Part shown: one piece after another, positions 11,801 to 24,248 of the stretch
How the letters are laid out: each line of letters opens with the position of its first letter
How positions within the stretch are numbered: the stretch's first letter is position 1
Notes under the pieces: model-generated
Told to the model about the DNA's origin: nothing
The model's input: only the letters and a program-made list of their open reading frames with translations
The model's database searches: none
Program-made: the position numbers and the translations under genes
From: Posidonia oceanica
Lineage: Eukaryota > Streptophyta > Magnoliopsida > Alismatales > Posidoniaceae
Assembly (NCBI GenBank): GCA_037176725.1
Contig: JAZBRS010000044.1
Coordinates: 3,286,001 to 3,350,000, forward strand
Direction: 5' to 3'
DNA: 64,000 nucleotides

Positions 11801-13006
11801 TCGGATAAGTTTCGGACTTATCGACCGCAAAGGATGACTGGTGTGATAAGTTTTCAAGCTTATCAACCAAGATCGGATAAGTTTCGGACTTATTGACCGT
11901 AAATGATGAGTAGTGTGATAAGTTTTCAATCTTATCAACCAAGATCGGATAAGTTTCGGACTAATCGACCGCAAAAGATGATTGGTGTGATAAGTTTTCA
12001 GGCTTATCAACCAAGATCGGATAAGTTTCAGACTTATCGACCGCAAAGGATGATTGGTGTTATAAGTTTTTAGGCTTATCAACCAAGATCGGATAAGTTT
12101 CGGACTTATCGACCACAAATGATGATTGGTGTGATAAGTTTTCAGGCTTATCAACCAAGATCGGATAAGTTTCGGACTTATCGACCGCAAATGATGATTG
12201 GTGTGATAAGTTTTCAGGCTTATCAACCAAGATCGGATAAGTTTCAGACTTATCGACCGCAAAGGATGATTGATGTGATAAATTTTCAGGCTTATCAACC
12301 AAGATCGGATAAGTTTCAGACTTATCGACCGCAAAAGGATGATTGGTGTGAAAAGTTTTTAGGCTTTGTGTTTGTTGTGCTGAGTGTTTTGAATGCAATT
12401 GAGGCATTCAGGCGCTGTTGGCTGTCTGGTCTGCCTAATGAGGGCGTGGGACCAGGCTGCAAGTTGGTTTTGTGTTTTGAGCTTGATTTGGCTAGATTGG
12501 CCATTTCAAGTATGCTTTTAAGATTTTGAAAGAGCATGCATATGATTTTGGAAGGAAAAGAGATAAATGATTTCAAATGCACGTTTTATTGGTTTTAGTT
12601 GTTGGCCGAGCAATATTGTGCTACTCTGTTGTACTGTGGTGGCATCCAAGTAGGATGCCCATGTTTGTTTGCTGTGACATGATTACGCCGACTCCCTCAG
12701 CATTGTTGGCTGAGTGGTTTAGGTGGGTTGTGTGCTGGGTGACTGTTTTGTCTAGTCACTCATGTGTGCTTTGGTTTACGTGTTTTTACAGGTGCAGGAT
12801 AAGTGTTGTTCGCTTGCTAGTGTACATAGGAGGAGTCATGTTGCCACACATCAGAGTTTCTGAGTAAGTAAGTTAGTTTATTTATTATTGCTTTATTGTA
12901 TTGTGAGAATTTAGCTTTATAGTTCATAAATGCTAATAAACGATAAAAATACAGAAAAAAAAACATCTGATTAGATTGAAAGGTAGCAACTGGACAGGTC
13001 GTTACA
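8666..13006 (+). mobile_element. Ogre/Tat-like Ty3-gypsy LTR, about 4.3 kb, probably solo
   Basis: Starts TGTGACCGTCCCGGACC and ends GGACAGGTCGTTACA, giving TG...CA ends that are partly complementary. It carries GAGTTGCCACCTAATCTATT near 8840 and GGAAGGTGTTAGGCACCCC near 9004, motifs I associate with LTRs of the Ogre/Tat lineage. It contains GC-rich sequence (about 9280-10850) and the 72-bp repeat array (11530-12360). No gag or pol follows at 13007, so this is probably a solo LTR. Flanking 5-mers (ATAAC and ATGTA) do not match, so there is no target duplication. The 3' part matches 45600-46229 and 35040-35689. Confidence 0.6.
11530..12360. repeat. Tandem array of 72-bp, hairpin-rich units
   Basis: From about 11690 to 12350 there are about nine copies of a 72-bp unit. 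Each holds two small inverted repeats, GATAAGTTTTCAGGCTTATC and GATAAGTTTCGGACTTATC. From 11530 to 11690 the array degrades into about 40-bp half units with one inverted repeat each. Because 72 is a multiple of 3, long open frames with a 24-residue period appear on both strands. They follow from the repeat and I do not annotate them as genes. The array lies inside the Ogre/Tat-like LTR. Confidence 0.92.
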
Positions 13007-14514
13007 ATGTACTTTTGAATCATTCGAACATAAGAAAAGAAATGGGCCTAGTGTTGCCTAGATGTTAGACTATTTTTGTATCGCTCATTGGTTCACATTC
13101 TCTACAATTCCTAGTATATTAGAGAGATCCAATTCTAAATCATAACCATCAAATTGCACACACAGAGGATTTACAAAATAGAATATCACATATTTGTACC
13201 AAAAAGGAAAAAAAAAAGAATTGAGTTTTCGTTTGTTCAAAAATTTTTGGGTTTTTGTGTACCGAAAGGAAAGGAAGTAAAGGAATTCAGAACTTCCTTG
13301 CTTGTCTTGATTCCTTGCTTGGGTTATGTGCAACATTTTCACCTTTGGTTTCTCATGTAAAGAGGTGGAGTTTAGAGAGAAAGTCATTTCCCTCTTGCTC
13401 TTCTCATTTCACAGCCATGTATGTCATGGAAATGAGTCAAAGAAAACATGATTCATATGCTATTGACTCCAACCAATACTTTTCCTCTATTTCATTATAA
13501 TAATAATATAAAAAAAACGTTTCCTCTATTTCATTGTCACACCTTCTGTACAGCAGACCCCCTAGTTTTCCTTTGACATATTAATTGGCCTGTGTACGTC
13601 GGCTTTGTTTGGATTGCAGGCGTCGCAATTCCAACACGATTTAAATGGGATTGGAATTCTAAATCTAAAATTTGTAATTTAAGTGTTTTGTTTTAAATTT
13701 AGAATTTAAAATTTAGTGTTTGATTATAATCATTTTGAATTCTCAGAATTCACATTTGACTTTGAACTTTGAAATGCATGTAGCGAAAGCGATGTTTCTT
13801 CATCACTATGAAAGAAAACAAAATGGAGTTTGTATTCCCATATATTTTAGAGGAAAACAAACTCTCTCTATACGCTCAATTCCAGTGGTTAAACTTCTTC
13901 ATATAAACTCTCTCTAAATCATTTTGTGATTTGGAGGGCACTCTGTGGTTAGAGGAAAAGTATCGCAACCCCCGCATCAGAGAAGTTCCCAAGGCAACTC
14001 CTTTTAACCTTTTTTTTTTTTTTGGGTCCTTTCAAAGAGAAAGTAAGCTTTAGTTGTACGTTGCAGATGGCAAGCAATTCTTCCTTGGGATTTACATCAA
14101 ATCCATTCAATAGAATTCTTAGCAGCTAACAGTAATAGAGAAATAACGTGATTGACCATAGAGCATGTGAGTTCAAACATTGATCTCAAACCATACCGCA
14201 TGGGGGGCACTGTTCGGAGAAGGAGAGAGATCGACCATAGAGCTACCAGGCGGATGGGTCCCATCAGAACTTCGTGCTTGGTGCAATATCAATTCGATTT
14301 AATGTGGTGCCATTGTGGCTTGCTCTATGATTATTGCACCTCTAGTTTCAACTTCTAGAGATTCGAAAAGACCAAATAGGTCTATTTGTAATCCCTCGTC
14401 CCTCACACAATTTCCACACATGTGCTCTAATGGGTTTGCACTCCATTTAATTCTCTTTACTTCTTTCTAGACTTGTTGTCTTGATTTCTTGTCTTGGATT
14501 GGAGGAGGAGGAGG
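13007..14514 (+). promoter_or_regulatory. Upstream region of bHLH gene 1, shared with bHLH gene 3
   Basis: From about 13013 this sequence matches 61960-63320 upstream of bHLH gene 3, with many substitutions and some length differences (13010-13220, 13550-13900 and 13960-14110 are clear). It includes a CATATAAAC element near 13900 and a T-run near 14010. A shared 5' flank shows that genes 1 and 3 came from one duplication that took the promoter with it. No individual regulatory site can be assigned. Confidence 0.6.
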
Positions 14515-17500
14515 ATGACCGAGAGGGTGTGTTATGGCACATCAAAGCTGGAGAGGAAGACTGTGGAGAAGAATAGGAGGTTGCAAATGAAGAACCTTTG
14601 CTTGAAGCTCTCCTCTTTGATCCCAAGAGATGCCACTACCAACCCCAAGGTTTGTGTGGTTCTTGCCTTTGATTATATCATTATGTCACGTCAGATTTAA
14701 CCATAGGTTTCCACCTCTCATGAACTATCAGATAAAATTGGTTCGTTGCACTGCCTGCCTCTCGGTCTTTCTTACTCCAAACTTGTTTTATCATGGTGCT
14801 AAACTCTGTTGGGCTTGACACAATTATCTATCTATTTGACACAATTATCTATCTATTTGTCCATGTTCAAACTGTTCTGGTTCTCTCCATCATTTGCTTT
14901 TTCCTGATAAGGAAAAAATAGGCGCCCTCCAGATTATTTAATCTCAGTTTGTTTAATTTAGACATGTTTTGCTAATTACGATGGTATTGAACTCTTTTTT
15001 TTTTATATATATATTATATGGTTACAATTATTCTTCCAAGAAGGAAGAATAATCCTCCACACTAGATCTCTTGATGTCAATTTCTTTTGTCCAAGACGTA
15101 TGTTTTCTTTATGGCATGAAATCTAGTATTATGAGATCATCTGAGCCACCCAAATGGAGGAGGGATGATGATGATAGCAATTCAAGGTTTTCGTAATTAT
15201 CCACCATATATGTTTGATGTTTGCTCTCTTTCTCCAATTAATCTTAGTTATTTACTCCTTGGAAAATTATACTTACTGAAAGTTACGAAGGATTACCACG
15301 AAGGAAAAATATGGTAGTTTCAAGAGATCGAAAGGGGAAATTAATATTGCAAAAGCCCCACATGTGATGATGCACTGCAACTGAGAATGATAGAGTCTGG
15401 TCTAGCGTTCACCTGCACGTTCTTAATTGAAGTTGGCTATGTTATTCTATTAGGGTTCAAAAACAATCGAAATTGTAGGTATATGTCTGTATTTTCAAAA
15501 ATAATGGATGTCCTCTGTATTCTTAAATTATTTGCATACACACTCTTGTTGTTACCTAAAGAATATATTTTTCGTATTTATCCCTTAAGTCGTAGGGAAA
15601 GTGACTATTTTATCCTATCATCAACATCTACAACAACATTTGACTTTTTTATTTGACTTTTGTACTATTACATATTTATCACTTTGTTGATTTATTAACC
15701 ATTTAATCATTTTGTCAACTTTTTTGTCTTATTGAACCATTTGACAAAGGGTAAAATAATCATTTTTCTATGAATTAGCTACTAAATACATAAAATATAC
15801 TTGTTAGATAACAATAAGGGTATGTATGCAAATGATTCAAGAATACAATGATACACCAGTTATTTGTGAAAATACAATTATATATCTGTAATTATTATTG
15901 TTTTTAGGAGTATATATGTAAAGAATGTATTAAAATTATATATACACTAATTGTAGAACATGACTGCTAGAAAAGTACCAATTGTACCAATTGTATACCT
16001 CCCGCAACATGCAAGCTAAGAGCATGCTTCTATCTTGGAGGTAGTGTACGTCGTTTAAAATTTGCTAATAATTGACTTTTATAAGCTTCCATTCTTCGCC
16101 AAATTTATAAATGACTTTAATAACTTTCACTCATGAGCCTTTAAGTCTGTGTTATTTAAATTTTAAAACAATAACTAAAAGCATACAGACTAATTAAGAT
16201 GCATTTGTTGTTTATTGGTTCTCCACACATGTATCTAAATCTATAGTATTATGAAGGAAGAAGATAAAGAAATAAAGAGAGAAACTCTTGCCAAATTCTA
16301 TGGTAGGGTAGTGTTTTTATGGAGGTTTTCAATTGCAATTCAGACCGCACTCACATCTACACTGTTCAATTGTAGTTGTGGATCCACAATTGCATTGTTC
16401 ATGTGTGTGGAGCGTTGGGGTTTGGATCGCAATTGAAATTTTCTGTGTGGAAAAAGAATCAAATAGTACACTTTTACGAGAGAATCATCAGGCTCATCAT
16501 GTATGGTTAGGCCTGTAAATGGGGCAGTACAACCTTATCCATACCCTAATTCTTTAAATTTAGGAGGGTAATGGGGCAGATATAGACCTATTTCCTCCAT
16601 TGTTCTACCCTTATCTGCTCCGTCACCCACGATACAATATAAAACTGGTAGGGTAAGCAGATAATTGAATAAATTCTTGTTTAAATAAATAATCTAACCA
16701 TTGAGTGTTTAGGTAAATAACTAAAATCACTTTCTATTACTACATAGAAGACAATAATAATTAGCCAATAGAGTTTAAAATAGTGCAACTTCCGTCTAGA
16801 ATGAACTGTAACAATTAGCCATTAGACAATAACAAATTACTATAATGTGCTTGGACGCATAAGGTTGCTTCACTAAGGTTGTTTCACTAAATCAACATCA
16901 TTTATAAGAATACGAGTAAATAGGTCAATGATCGAGTGATGGGTACATAGCTATCCTTACCTTACCTTATAAGAATACAAGTAAAACGGGTAACGGATAA
17001 ATAGATAATATTATTTTGACCCTTATAAAATGGACAGGGTAAAGCAGGTAACGAGTAAATACCCTCCTCATTTGTAGGCCTATGTGTGGCCACAAGTTGT
17101 TACACCAAATGGATAGGCACAGAAAAAGCAAATATGGATAGCATATAGCGTATTCTACGGTATATCGTATAATATTCCTCAATATGTAGTACTATTGTTG
17201 TATTCAAAATACGTCTATTTAGAATTCTAGCATTTCTAATTAATGAAGACAAATAGAATGGGCCACCAATGGAGGTCACTGTTGAGGTTGAGAAGTCACT
17301 TTCATCATAACCAACTTCAAGAAATCGAGATGGTTTTCTCTGTTTTGTTTAAGCTGATTCATTACCTACTAGCAATCTTGTCACCTCTTCATCTTTTTAT
17401 TTTATCCGACAACTTAATTTACTTTCTTGAGTGGCAGGAATCAACTTGAGTTTGACCTTAAAAATAAGGTTTTTGACAATGGATTCAATAGTTTTCATTT

Positions 17501-20500
17501 TTCCTATAAAAAAAAAGAATGGACTGTTATATAGAAACATCAAATGTAATTTTAATAATTACGGATTGCATTACATGATTAAATTTATGTCAAGAACTTA
17601 TGAGTGTGAAGTAATCACAAATTGTGAGCCTATTTGGTAGCCATTAATCATTAACCTATTAGTGATAAAAAATTGTTGAGATTTTGACTTGAAACAGCCT
17701 AACGGACGTCTGCTACATCACTACATTGATCCATAGGTTTTGCAAACATTCGAGGCGGACGTCTGCTGGGACACTACTCCATCACAGGGATTGAGCGAAC
17801 ATTTGGAGATGTCTGCTGAAGAGCGACAACAGCATATTAGAAAAATGGACGTCCGTTCCGGATGCCCGCTTTGCTTACGATAGTGGATGTCCGCTACGAG
17901 AAGGTTCTTATAAATAGTTCGTTTTACCCCACATATATATATATACCCTTGTATTGGAATTTTAGAGGAGAGTTTATCTTCCAACCCTTGAGAATCTTTG
18001 GTGTCAGCGGCTCTCTATTGGGTGAGGGTTTTGATATTTCTTCTCCATCAATCTGTATCTTGTACTCATCTTGATTCATAGTGAAATCTGTCTCTCTGCT
18101 CCAAGGACGTAGACCTATTTGGTCAAACCTCATAAATTATTGTGCTTGCGTGTGTACTTTGATTTATTGTGGTTTTCTCTATTTGACTTTTTCCCTTTTG
18201 TCGTTTGATTCTTGTTCATGGAGCAAAAGATGATCGATTCCCTAACAAACTCATATCAGAGCTTTTGTTGTGGATTCTGATTTAACCACAAAGATGACGA
18301 CGAAGTTCGAGATTGAGAAGTATAATCGAAACGTCAACTTCGATTTCTGGCAAATAATGATGTGCACAGTTTTGATTCAACAAGGAGTTTCAAAGGCATT
18401 GAACGGAAAGGACAATATATGGCAAGTCTCTGACTAAAGCTGAAATCTCTCTACATGACCATGACCCTTATCAACCGATTACATTTGAAGCAATAGTTGT
18501 TCATGCTCCAAATGGCTAAAGGTACATCCATTAAATCACATTTTGATGAATTCAGTTTAATCATTATGGACTTAGAAAATATGATGTAAAGATTGAAAAT
18601 GAAGATCAAACTCTTTTATTGCTATGTTGTTACCATCCTCTTACAAGTATTTCAGGGAAACTCTCATATATGGCAAAAGATGAAATATCAATGGATGATG
18701 TTAAGTCATCTCTATTCTCAAAAGATTTTATGGATAGGGAATTGACTATTTCTAATGCCAATGATGGAAAGGCTGAAGCTTTCAATGTTAGGGGAAGAAA
18801 TGTGGAACCAAATTCAATAAACAAATCCAAAGAAAAGGGCAAATTCTATAACTACTGTAAGAAGAAAGGGTACATCATAGATGATTGCAAGAAGCTCTAG
18901 AATAAAGAAAAGGACAGCTTTAAAGGTTAGTCAGGCAAGCCCAAGGAGGATTCTGTAGAGACGAATTATGTGGAGGTAGAATGTTTAGATCGTGGCTACA
19001 TGTTTATTGCCACTAACCCATATAGATTGAAAGATATTTGGATTCTAAATTCAGAGTGTACATACCACATGTCTTCCAATAGGAATTGGTTCTCTACCTA
19101 TAGACCTACTGAAGGTGAAGTTGTGTTGATAGGGAATAACTCACAGTCAAAGGCTATTGGGATAGGCACAGTTGAGTTAAGGATGCATGACGAGACAAAG
19201 GTGACACTAATAGTTGTCCGACATGTTCCAGACAACGAATCTTATCTCCCTTGGCACTCTAGAAGCAAAAGGGTGCAAGTACTCTGCTAAAGATGGAGTA
19301 TTAGTAATCACCAAGGATGGTCGTCATGTCATGTCGACAAGGAAATCAAGAAATCTCTACAATTTATAGAAAGTACTGTTACAGGTGCTACAGCAATTGC
19401 TACCATTTTGTCATCACAGACAGATCGCACCAAGTTGTGGCATCTAAGAATGAGACATTTGAACGAGAAGAGTATGACCATTCTCAGTGGAAGAGGACTT
19501 ATTGATTTGTGGGGTCCTTCTCGAGTCTTATCCAAAGGTGGTGCGAGATATATGTTAACATTCGTTGATGACTATTCTAGGAAGGTGTGGATTTATACTT
19601 TTAAATCCAAGGCTGAAGTGTTCAAGCACTTGAAGCAATGGAAGACACTTAGTGAAAGGTTAACTTCTAAAAAAGATTCTGCTATTCGTTCTTCTGGTAC
19701 AGACACAGATGTAGGTACTAGCAAGCTAGTGGAGCTCGAGTTGAATTCTCATTATTCAGTAGAGTCACATATTGACATTTTTCCTGGTTCAGAAGCAGAA
19801 GAGGAAAAATTTATTGCAGCAGATAGCATTGCAAGGAGGAGTGAACGAAGAGTGATCAAGCCACCCTCTAGATACACAGAGTTTACGTTTGCACATACAT
19901 TATCAGTAGTCAAGGAGACTTGTGATGTAGGAGAGTCAAGCAGTTTTTCAGAAGCTGTTTCATCACAAAAGTTTGTAGTGGAGTCTCTTCATACTACAGA
20001 GGTAGAGTACATGGCAGCAACAAAAGGGATTAAAGAGGCAGACATGATGACAAAACCTCTTCCTTTGACTAAGTTCAAAGAATGTGTGAACTTGGTTGGC
20101 TTGTGCAATACGTGATATAGCCTATCTGGCAGAGAGAGATGAAGACTGATCACAGTCATGATGCAAGAGATGGAATTTCATGTCAAGGTGGAGATTTTGA
20201 CTTGAAATAGCCTGGCGGACATCCATGCGAACGTCCGATATGTCACTGCATTGATCCAGAGGTTTTGCTGACGTCTGAGGCGAATGTCAGCTAGGACACT
20301 ACTCCATCACTGGGATTGAGCGAATGTCCGCTCCAGACATCCGCTGATCAACGGCATCAACACATTAGAAAAACAGACATTCGTTTCAGACGTCCACTTT
20401 GCTTACAGTTTGAAATCAGGGGTTGAGCAGACGTCCGCTATGGGAAGGCTTCTTATAAATGGATTCATTTTACCCCACATATATATATACTCTTGTGTTG

Positions 20501-23500
20501 GAATTTTAGAGGAGAGTTGATCTTCCAACCCTTCAGAATATTTTATGCTGGCAGCTCTCTCTAGGGTGAGGATTTTGATCTTTCTTCTCTATCAATCTCT
20601 ATATCATATACTCATCTTAATTCATAGTGAAATCTCTCTCTCTCTATCTCAAGGATGTAGACTTATTTGGTCAAACCTTGTAAATCCTTGTATTTACGTG
20701 TGTGCTTTGATTGGTTGTGATTTTCTCTATTTTCCTTTTGTCATTTGATTCTTGTTCATGGAGCACAAGAGGATCGGTTCCCTAACAAAAATAAATGTAT
20801 AATTTCCTTACTTAGACTTTTGAAATAAAAATGGGAATTTATTTGTTATTTGTGCAGGAAAAAATCTCTATTATTATGATGATCAATTATTAAAAAGGAC
20901 CAACAACTAACATGGTTATATTTAGTATTTATCGACAATATATCTTCAATTCAATGAATAAGTCTTATTACTGGTAATACTAATGCTTATATTTGTTGAA
21001 GCAATTAGTCTCAAATATGAAGACTTACTTAGATGATTAGGAGTTGCCTTTATGATTCTAAAACCAATCAAATAAGTTACATATATTTTACTCTTGTTTA
21101 TGTTTATGTATGCAAAAAGAATGGAATAGAATTGATGATTTACGTTTGTATATATACTTGCAAGTTTGCATTCAATTATTCAACAAAATCTTGCACGTAT
21201 TCATCCAAAATATGAAAAACAGTAAAATGCAAAATGTTTCCATGTAAAGTTCCTTGAAAAGGACGAAGTGTTTTACATGAGAAGCTCATGAAGTAGCATT
21301 TGTACCTCGATGCTAATGGATCGTCAGACTTCTTCTCATCTTTAGCGTATGTTCATGTACTTTTTGGTCCAAAACGGAATGCATTAAAACCCTTGTTTTT
21401 TATATAATCACATTTTAAATAGAGCCACAAAATACTAACACATGCTTGCTAGTTATTTGCTTCCTTCTTAAAGTTTTCATTTCAGGATGCATCCAGACAG
21501 CAAGATAACTTGGATGAAGCAGCATCTTACATAAGAATGCTGCAGGAAAGAGTTGAGGAACTGAAGCAAAAGAAGCAAATGGGTGTGGCAAGTGATAGTT
21601 GCGCAGTGCAGCATTTTGAAGCACCTATAGTTGAAATAAGGGAATTGGAGTATTCCACAATTGAGATCCTTATACTATGTGCGCAGAATAAGAGGTTTGT
21701 TCTCTATGAAGCCATCAAAATTGTTGAGGAAGAAGGTGCAAAAGTTATCAATGCAACCTCCACAACTGTGGGTGGGAATGTCATCTGCACAATCCATTCA
21801 CAAGTAAGTTCTTCGCCTTCATCCACATGCTCATCCTCCACAAGCTTAGTTGGTATTGTGTGCAAGTTTGGAAAGGATTCCTATGAAGCAGTTTTTGCAT
21901 AAATTTGAAATTTCTATCGATAGTTTCCGAATGTTTGTTGCACATTGTGTGTGACAAGATATCTATCCACACAATCCATTCGCAGCATAGGGAACACAAG
22001 TGAAAAATGATTAAGTTTATATGTACATCAATTTTGGACAACACAAATGCATAAAAATAATTTTAAAAATAACTAAATTTTAAAAACGTATACAACTTCT
22101 TGAGAATATTTTGAATTCTAAAATGCAATACAAAGTACGAAAATAAAGTATTAACTTCCATGAGCATGTTGTTTATGTGAGATTAACTGTCATTTGTAAG
22201 TTTCATGTCTAACTTCTATATCTAATTTAATTTATTGTCATACCACCTGTCTAATATCGTTCTTTCTAGTCATCAATCTAAACTATAAGTAAGAAATAAT
22301 GATTGTATTTTTTTATAGGAAAATTTTCTATTGCGGTCAGTCGCTAGCGGTCCTAACCTAGCAATAATGTTTTTGCATGAAAAATACTAGGGAACCAAAA
22401 AAATACTACGGCACTGGAAAAAAAATTGAAAAAATAATAGGAAAAAACCAAAAAATAACAAAACATTGGGACCTGGAAACAAACGAAAAAAAATTGTAGG
22501 AACCAAAAAAAAGAGTGGAGCATTGGAGGGTATGGAGCTTAGCAGAAATGCTCTCTTTTTTTATAAATCATGAAATATAAAAAAAAGTAAAAGTGTTAAC
22601 CGTAGCTGAGTACTTACTTGCTAACATATTTATATTTGTCTGGATATTAGAGGAAAACTCGAAGTACGAGTATTTCGTCTATAAAAAATGTGGAAAAAAT
22701 TGTAGAACTTGGTTTTTATTCAAAAACAATCTATTAAAATTTATAACGCTTTTATAAACATGGATCCAAAAAATACACATCAATATATAAGTGAACTTTC
22801 ACAATCTTATGGGAAAAAAGAATAAATTCTAAGCAATCCATAATTCATAAAAACAAAGAGCCAACATTGAGATATGAAATTTTTATTTTTATGGATTCTA
22901 AGCAATCTATAAATAAAGTTTAGAATAGTAAAATTTTAATTTAATGGTTGTGATCTAACGAAGAATTATAAATCATAAATATGCACATAAATAATTTATG
23001 ATTGACAAAAAATATGATTTTAATATTTATTATAAATTGTTTTATAAATATAAAAATTACCAAGTATACAAAATGTCCTTTTTAATATGATATGCAAAGA
23101 CCAGATACATTAAAAATGAGAAATTATTTGACTCATTCAATTTTTCTTCTTCTGTTATTTATTTATTGAGAGGCGTTGATGGAGGAGGGAAATTAGAAAA
23201 TATTCATCATTAAAAGGAAAAATATTCTCTCTCTCACGTGCTTTCTATAGTTTTCTAATTTATAAAAGCTATGGATGAAAATTTTCCACCTATTCATACA
23301 TATATAAAGAGAGACAGATGATAGAGGAAAATTAAGAAACAATGTAACTAAAAGAATAAAAGGAAAAATCTTCACTCTATCTGTCTTTAATTTTGTGGTT
23401 TATGGAAAATAATAGATGGAAGTTTTTCATAGAGAGAGAGAGAGAAAGGGGGGAAGGGAGAGAGAGAGATGTAAGGTAGAGTGGAGAAAAACTAAGATTA

Positions 23501-24248
23501 ATTAATAGAATAAAAGGAAAAACTTAAGGAAGCTAGTCCTAATTGAGGAATTCAAAATTTGAAAAGTTAATAAATAAATTCAAAAAACATGAGTGTAGAA
23601 GTGAGTTCTTTCCTTGCCACTCCTTGAAACACATCCTCACTTAGTATAATAGTAAGATACCATTAACGATCTTATTTAATAACTATAGCATCTCAGCTCT
23701 ATTGATTGTATTAATTCAGAACAAAACAGTGTCAATGTAATCGCAAGAAGTCAACTGAGAAGAACAACAGTTTTGTAGTTATTTTTTTCCTAAACTACTA
23801 TAAAGGATTGTTAGTGCACATAGATTTGGAGAGAAAAGAAACAAGGAAAATGTTTTTCCTTTCTACCAATGATTTCCTTAGTGTTTGTGCATCACAAAGA
23901 AATGAAAATCATTGATTCTAAGATACAAAGAGTCATGTGTATCTCATTGTCCACCTCAAACGATAGAATTTGGGAGGGAGATTTTTTACATGACATGTAG
24001 TAACACAAGAAAATTACTCAAAAGAAAATAAATACTATTTTTTTTCCATGGAAAATACATTCCCTTTGACCATAGGATTTCTTTTTTTTTTCGCTTTCGT
24101 GCCATTGACACCCCTTTGAATTTCATAGGAAAAACTAGTTGTTTGCATAAATTAATCTAGTTTTTACTATCTCTTGTAGGTCACTGTCCCTAGAATTGGT
24201 TTGGAGGTATCAAAGGTATCACAGAGGTTAAAGAACTTGATGCTTTGA
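14515..24248 (+). CDS. bHLH162-like transcription factor, gene 1 (173 aa, three exons)
   Basis: Exons are 14515-14649, 21486-21803 and 24180-24248, all joined in phase 0 with GT/AG borders (GTTTGT donor, TTCATTTCAG acceptor, GTAAGT donor, CTTGTAG acceptor). Residues 13-22 (ERKTVEKNRR) are the basic region, with the E and RR used for E-box contact. Helix 1 follows (MKNLCLKLSSLIP). Helix 2 in exon 2 reads LDEAASYIRMLQERVEELK. The C-terminal half (IVEIRELEYSTIEIL, then VLYEAIKIVEEEGAKVINA) is the ACT-like region of this bHLH group. It ends VSQRLKNLML and TGA. Such proteins are nuclear and dimerise to regulate transcription. Intron 1 is 6.8 kb and carries a Copia element; intron 2 is 2.4 kb. The frame is intact, so the gene may be active. 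Confidence 0.85.
15027..15053. other. Perfect 11-bp stem hairpin in intron 1 of bHLH gene 1
   Basis: Arms ATTATTCTTCC and GGAAGAATAAT with loop AAGAA. It may be the core of a tiny foldback element; no function can be assigned. Confidence 0.8.
16507..17081. mobile_element. Putative hAT-type MITE in intron 1 of bHLH gene 1
   Basis: Imperfect terminal inverted repeats are AGGCCTGTAAATGGGG at the left and the complement of AGGCCTACAAATGAGG at the right. The flanks ATGTATGG (16499-16506) and ATGTGTGG (17082-17089) match at 7 of 8 bases. It is about 575 bp and AT-rich, with no coding capacity seen. Confidence 0.45.
17674..18247 (+). repeat. 5' LTR of the intronic Copia element
   Basis: 574 bp. 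It contains repeated GGACGTCYGCT-type motifs (17703, 17757, 17848), shared with the second LTR, and a TATATATATA region at 17935-17945 that may be its TATA box. It begins TGTTGAGATT and ends CCTAACA. Confidence 0.85.
18290..20115 (+). pseudogene. Copia gag-pol remnant with most of integrase and reverse transcriptase deleted
   Basis: Several frames carry recognisable Copia pieces in the usual order. There is a gag part with an altered zinc knuckle (FYNYCKKKGYIIDDCKKL, about 18847-18897). There is a protease region whose active-site motif is changed (WILNSECTYHM where Copia has WILDSGxxxHM, about 19039). A GAG-pre-integrase piece (LWHLRMRHLNEK, about 19435) is followed by the start of the integrase core (YMLTFVDDYSRKVWIY, about 19549). 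The frame then jumps directly to a linker and the RNase H end (TTEVEYMAATKGIKEA, about 19995; DMMTKPLPLTKFKECV, about 20044). The last frame, 19408-20115, is open across the deletion, but the element cannot copy itself. Confidence 0.85.
20187..20787 (+). repeat. 3' LTR of the intronic Copia element
   Basis: About 600 bp, aligned with 17674-18247 but differing at many positions and with small length changes. This divergence indicates an old insertion. The first bases are altered (GGTGGAGATT against TGTTGAGATT). Confidence 0.82.
22310..23480. other. Intron 2 low-complexity and microsatellite sequence
   Basis: Within intron 2 of bHLH gene 1. An A-rich tract with repeated GGAACCAAAAAAA-type words runs from about 22370 to 22520. 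Purine (GA)n runs lie at 23431-23446 and 23459-23469. No coding potential seen. Confidence 0.6.

Larger units (their letters stand above)
17674..20787 (+). mobile_element. Defective Ty1-copia retrotransposon with TSD, in intron 1 of bHLH gene 1
   Basis: The 5-bp direct repeat AAAAT flanks it (17669-17673 and 20788-20792). LTRs are 17674-18247 and about 20187-20787. Both start near TGTTGAGATTTTGACTTG and end CCTAACA. The primer-binding site TATCAGAGC is at 18254-18262, and the AAGGTGGAGA polypurine tract abuts the second LTR. The interior is only 1.9 kb and is heavily deleted. It lies in sense orientation to the host gene. Confidence 0.88.

Noticed and set aside
11675..12334. Long 24-residue-periodic open frames on both strands
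   Set aside because: They follow directly from the 72-bp tandem unit being a multiple of three. The frames overlap on both strands and show no family features.
11530..12360. CRISPR-like look of regular repeats
   Set aside because: Units are contiguous with no unique spacers, the sequence is plant nuclear DNA, and the array lies inside an LTR.
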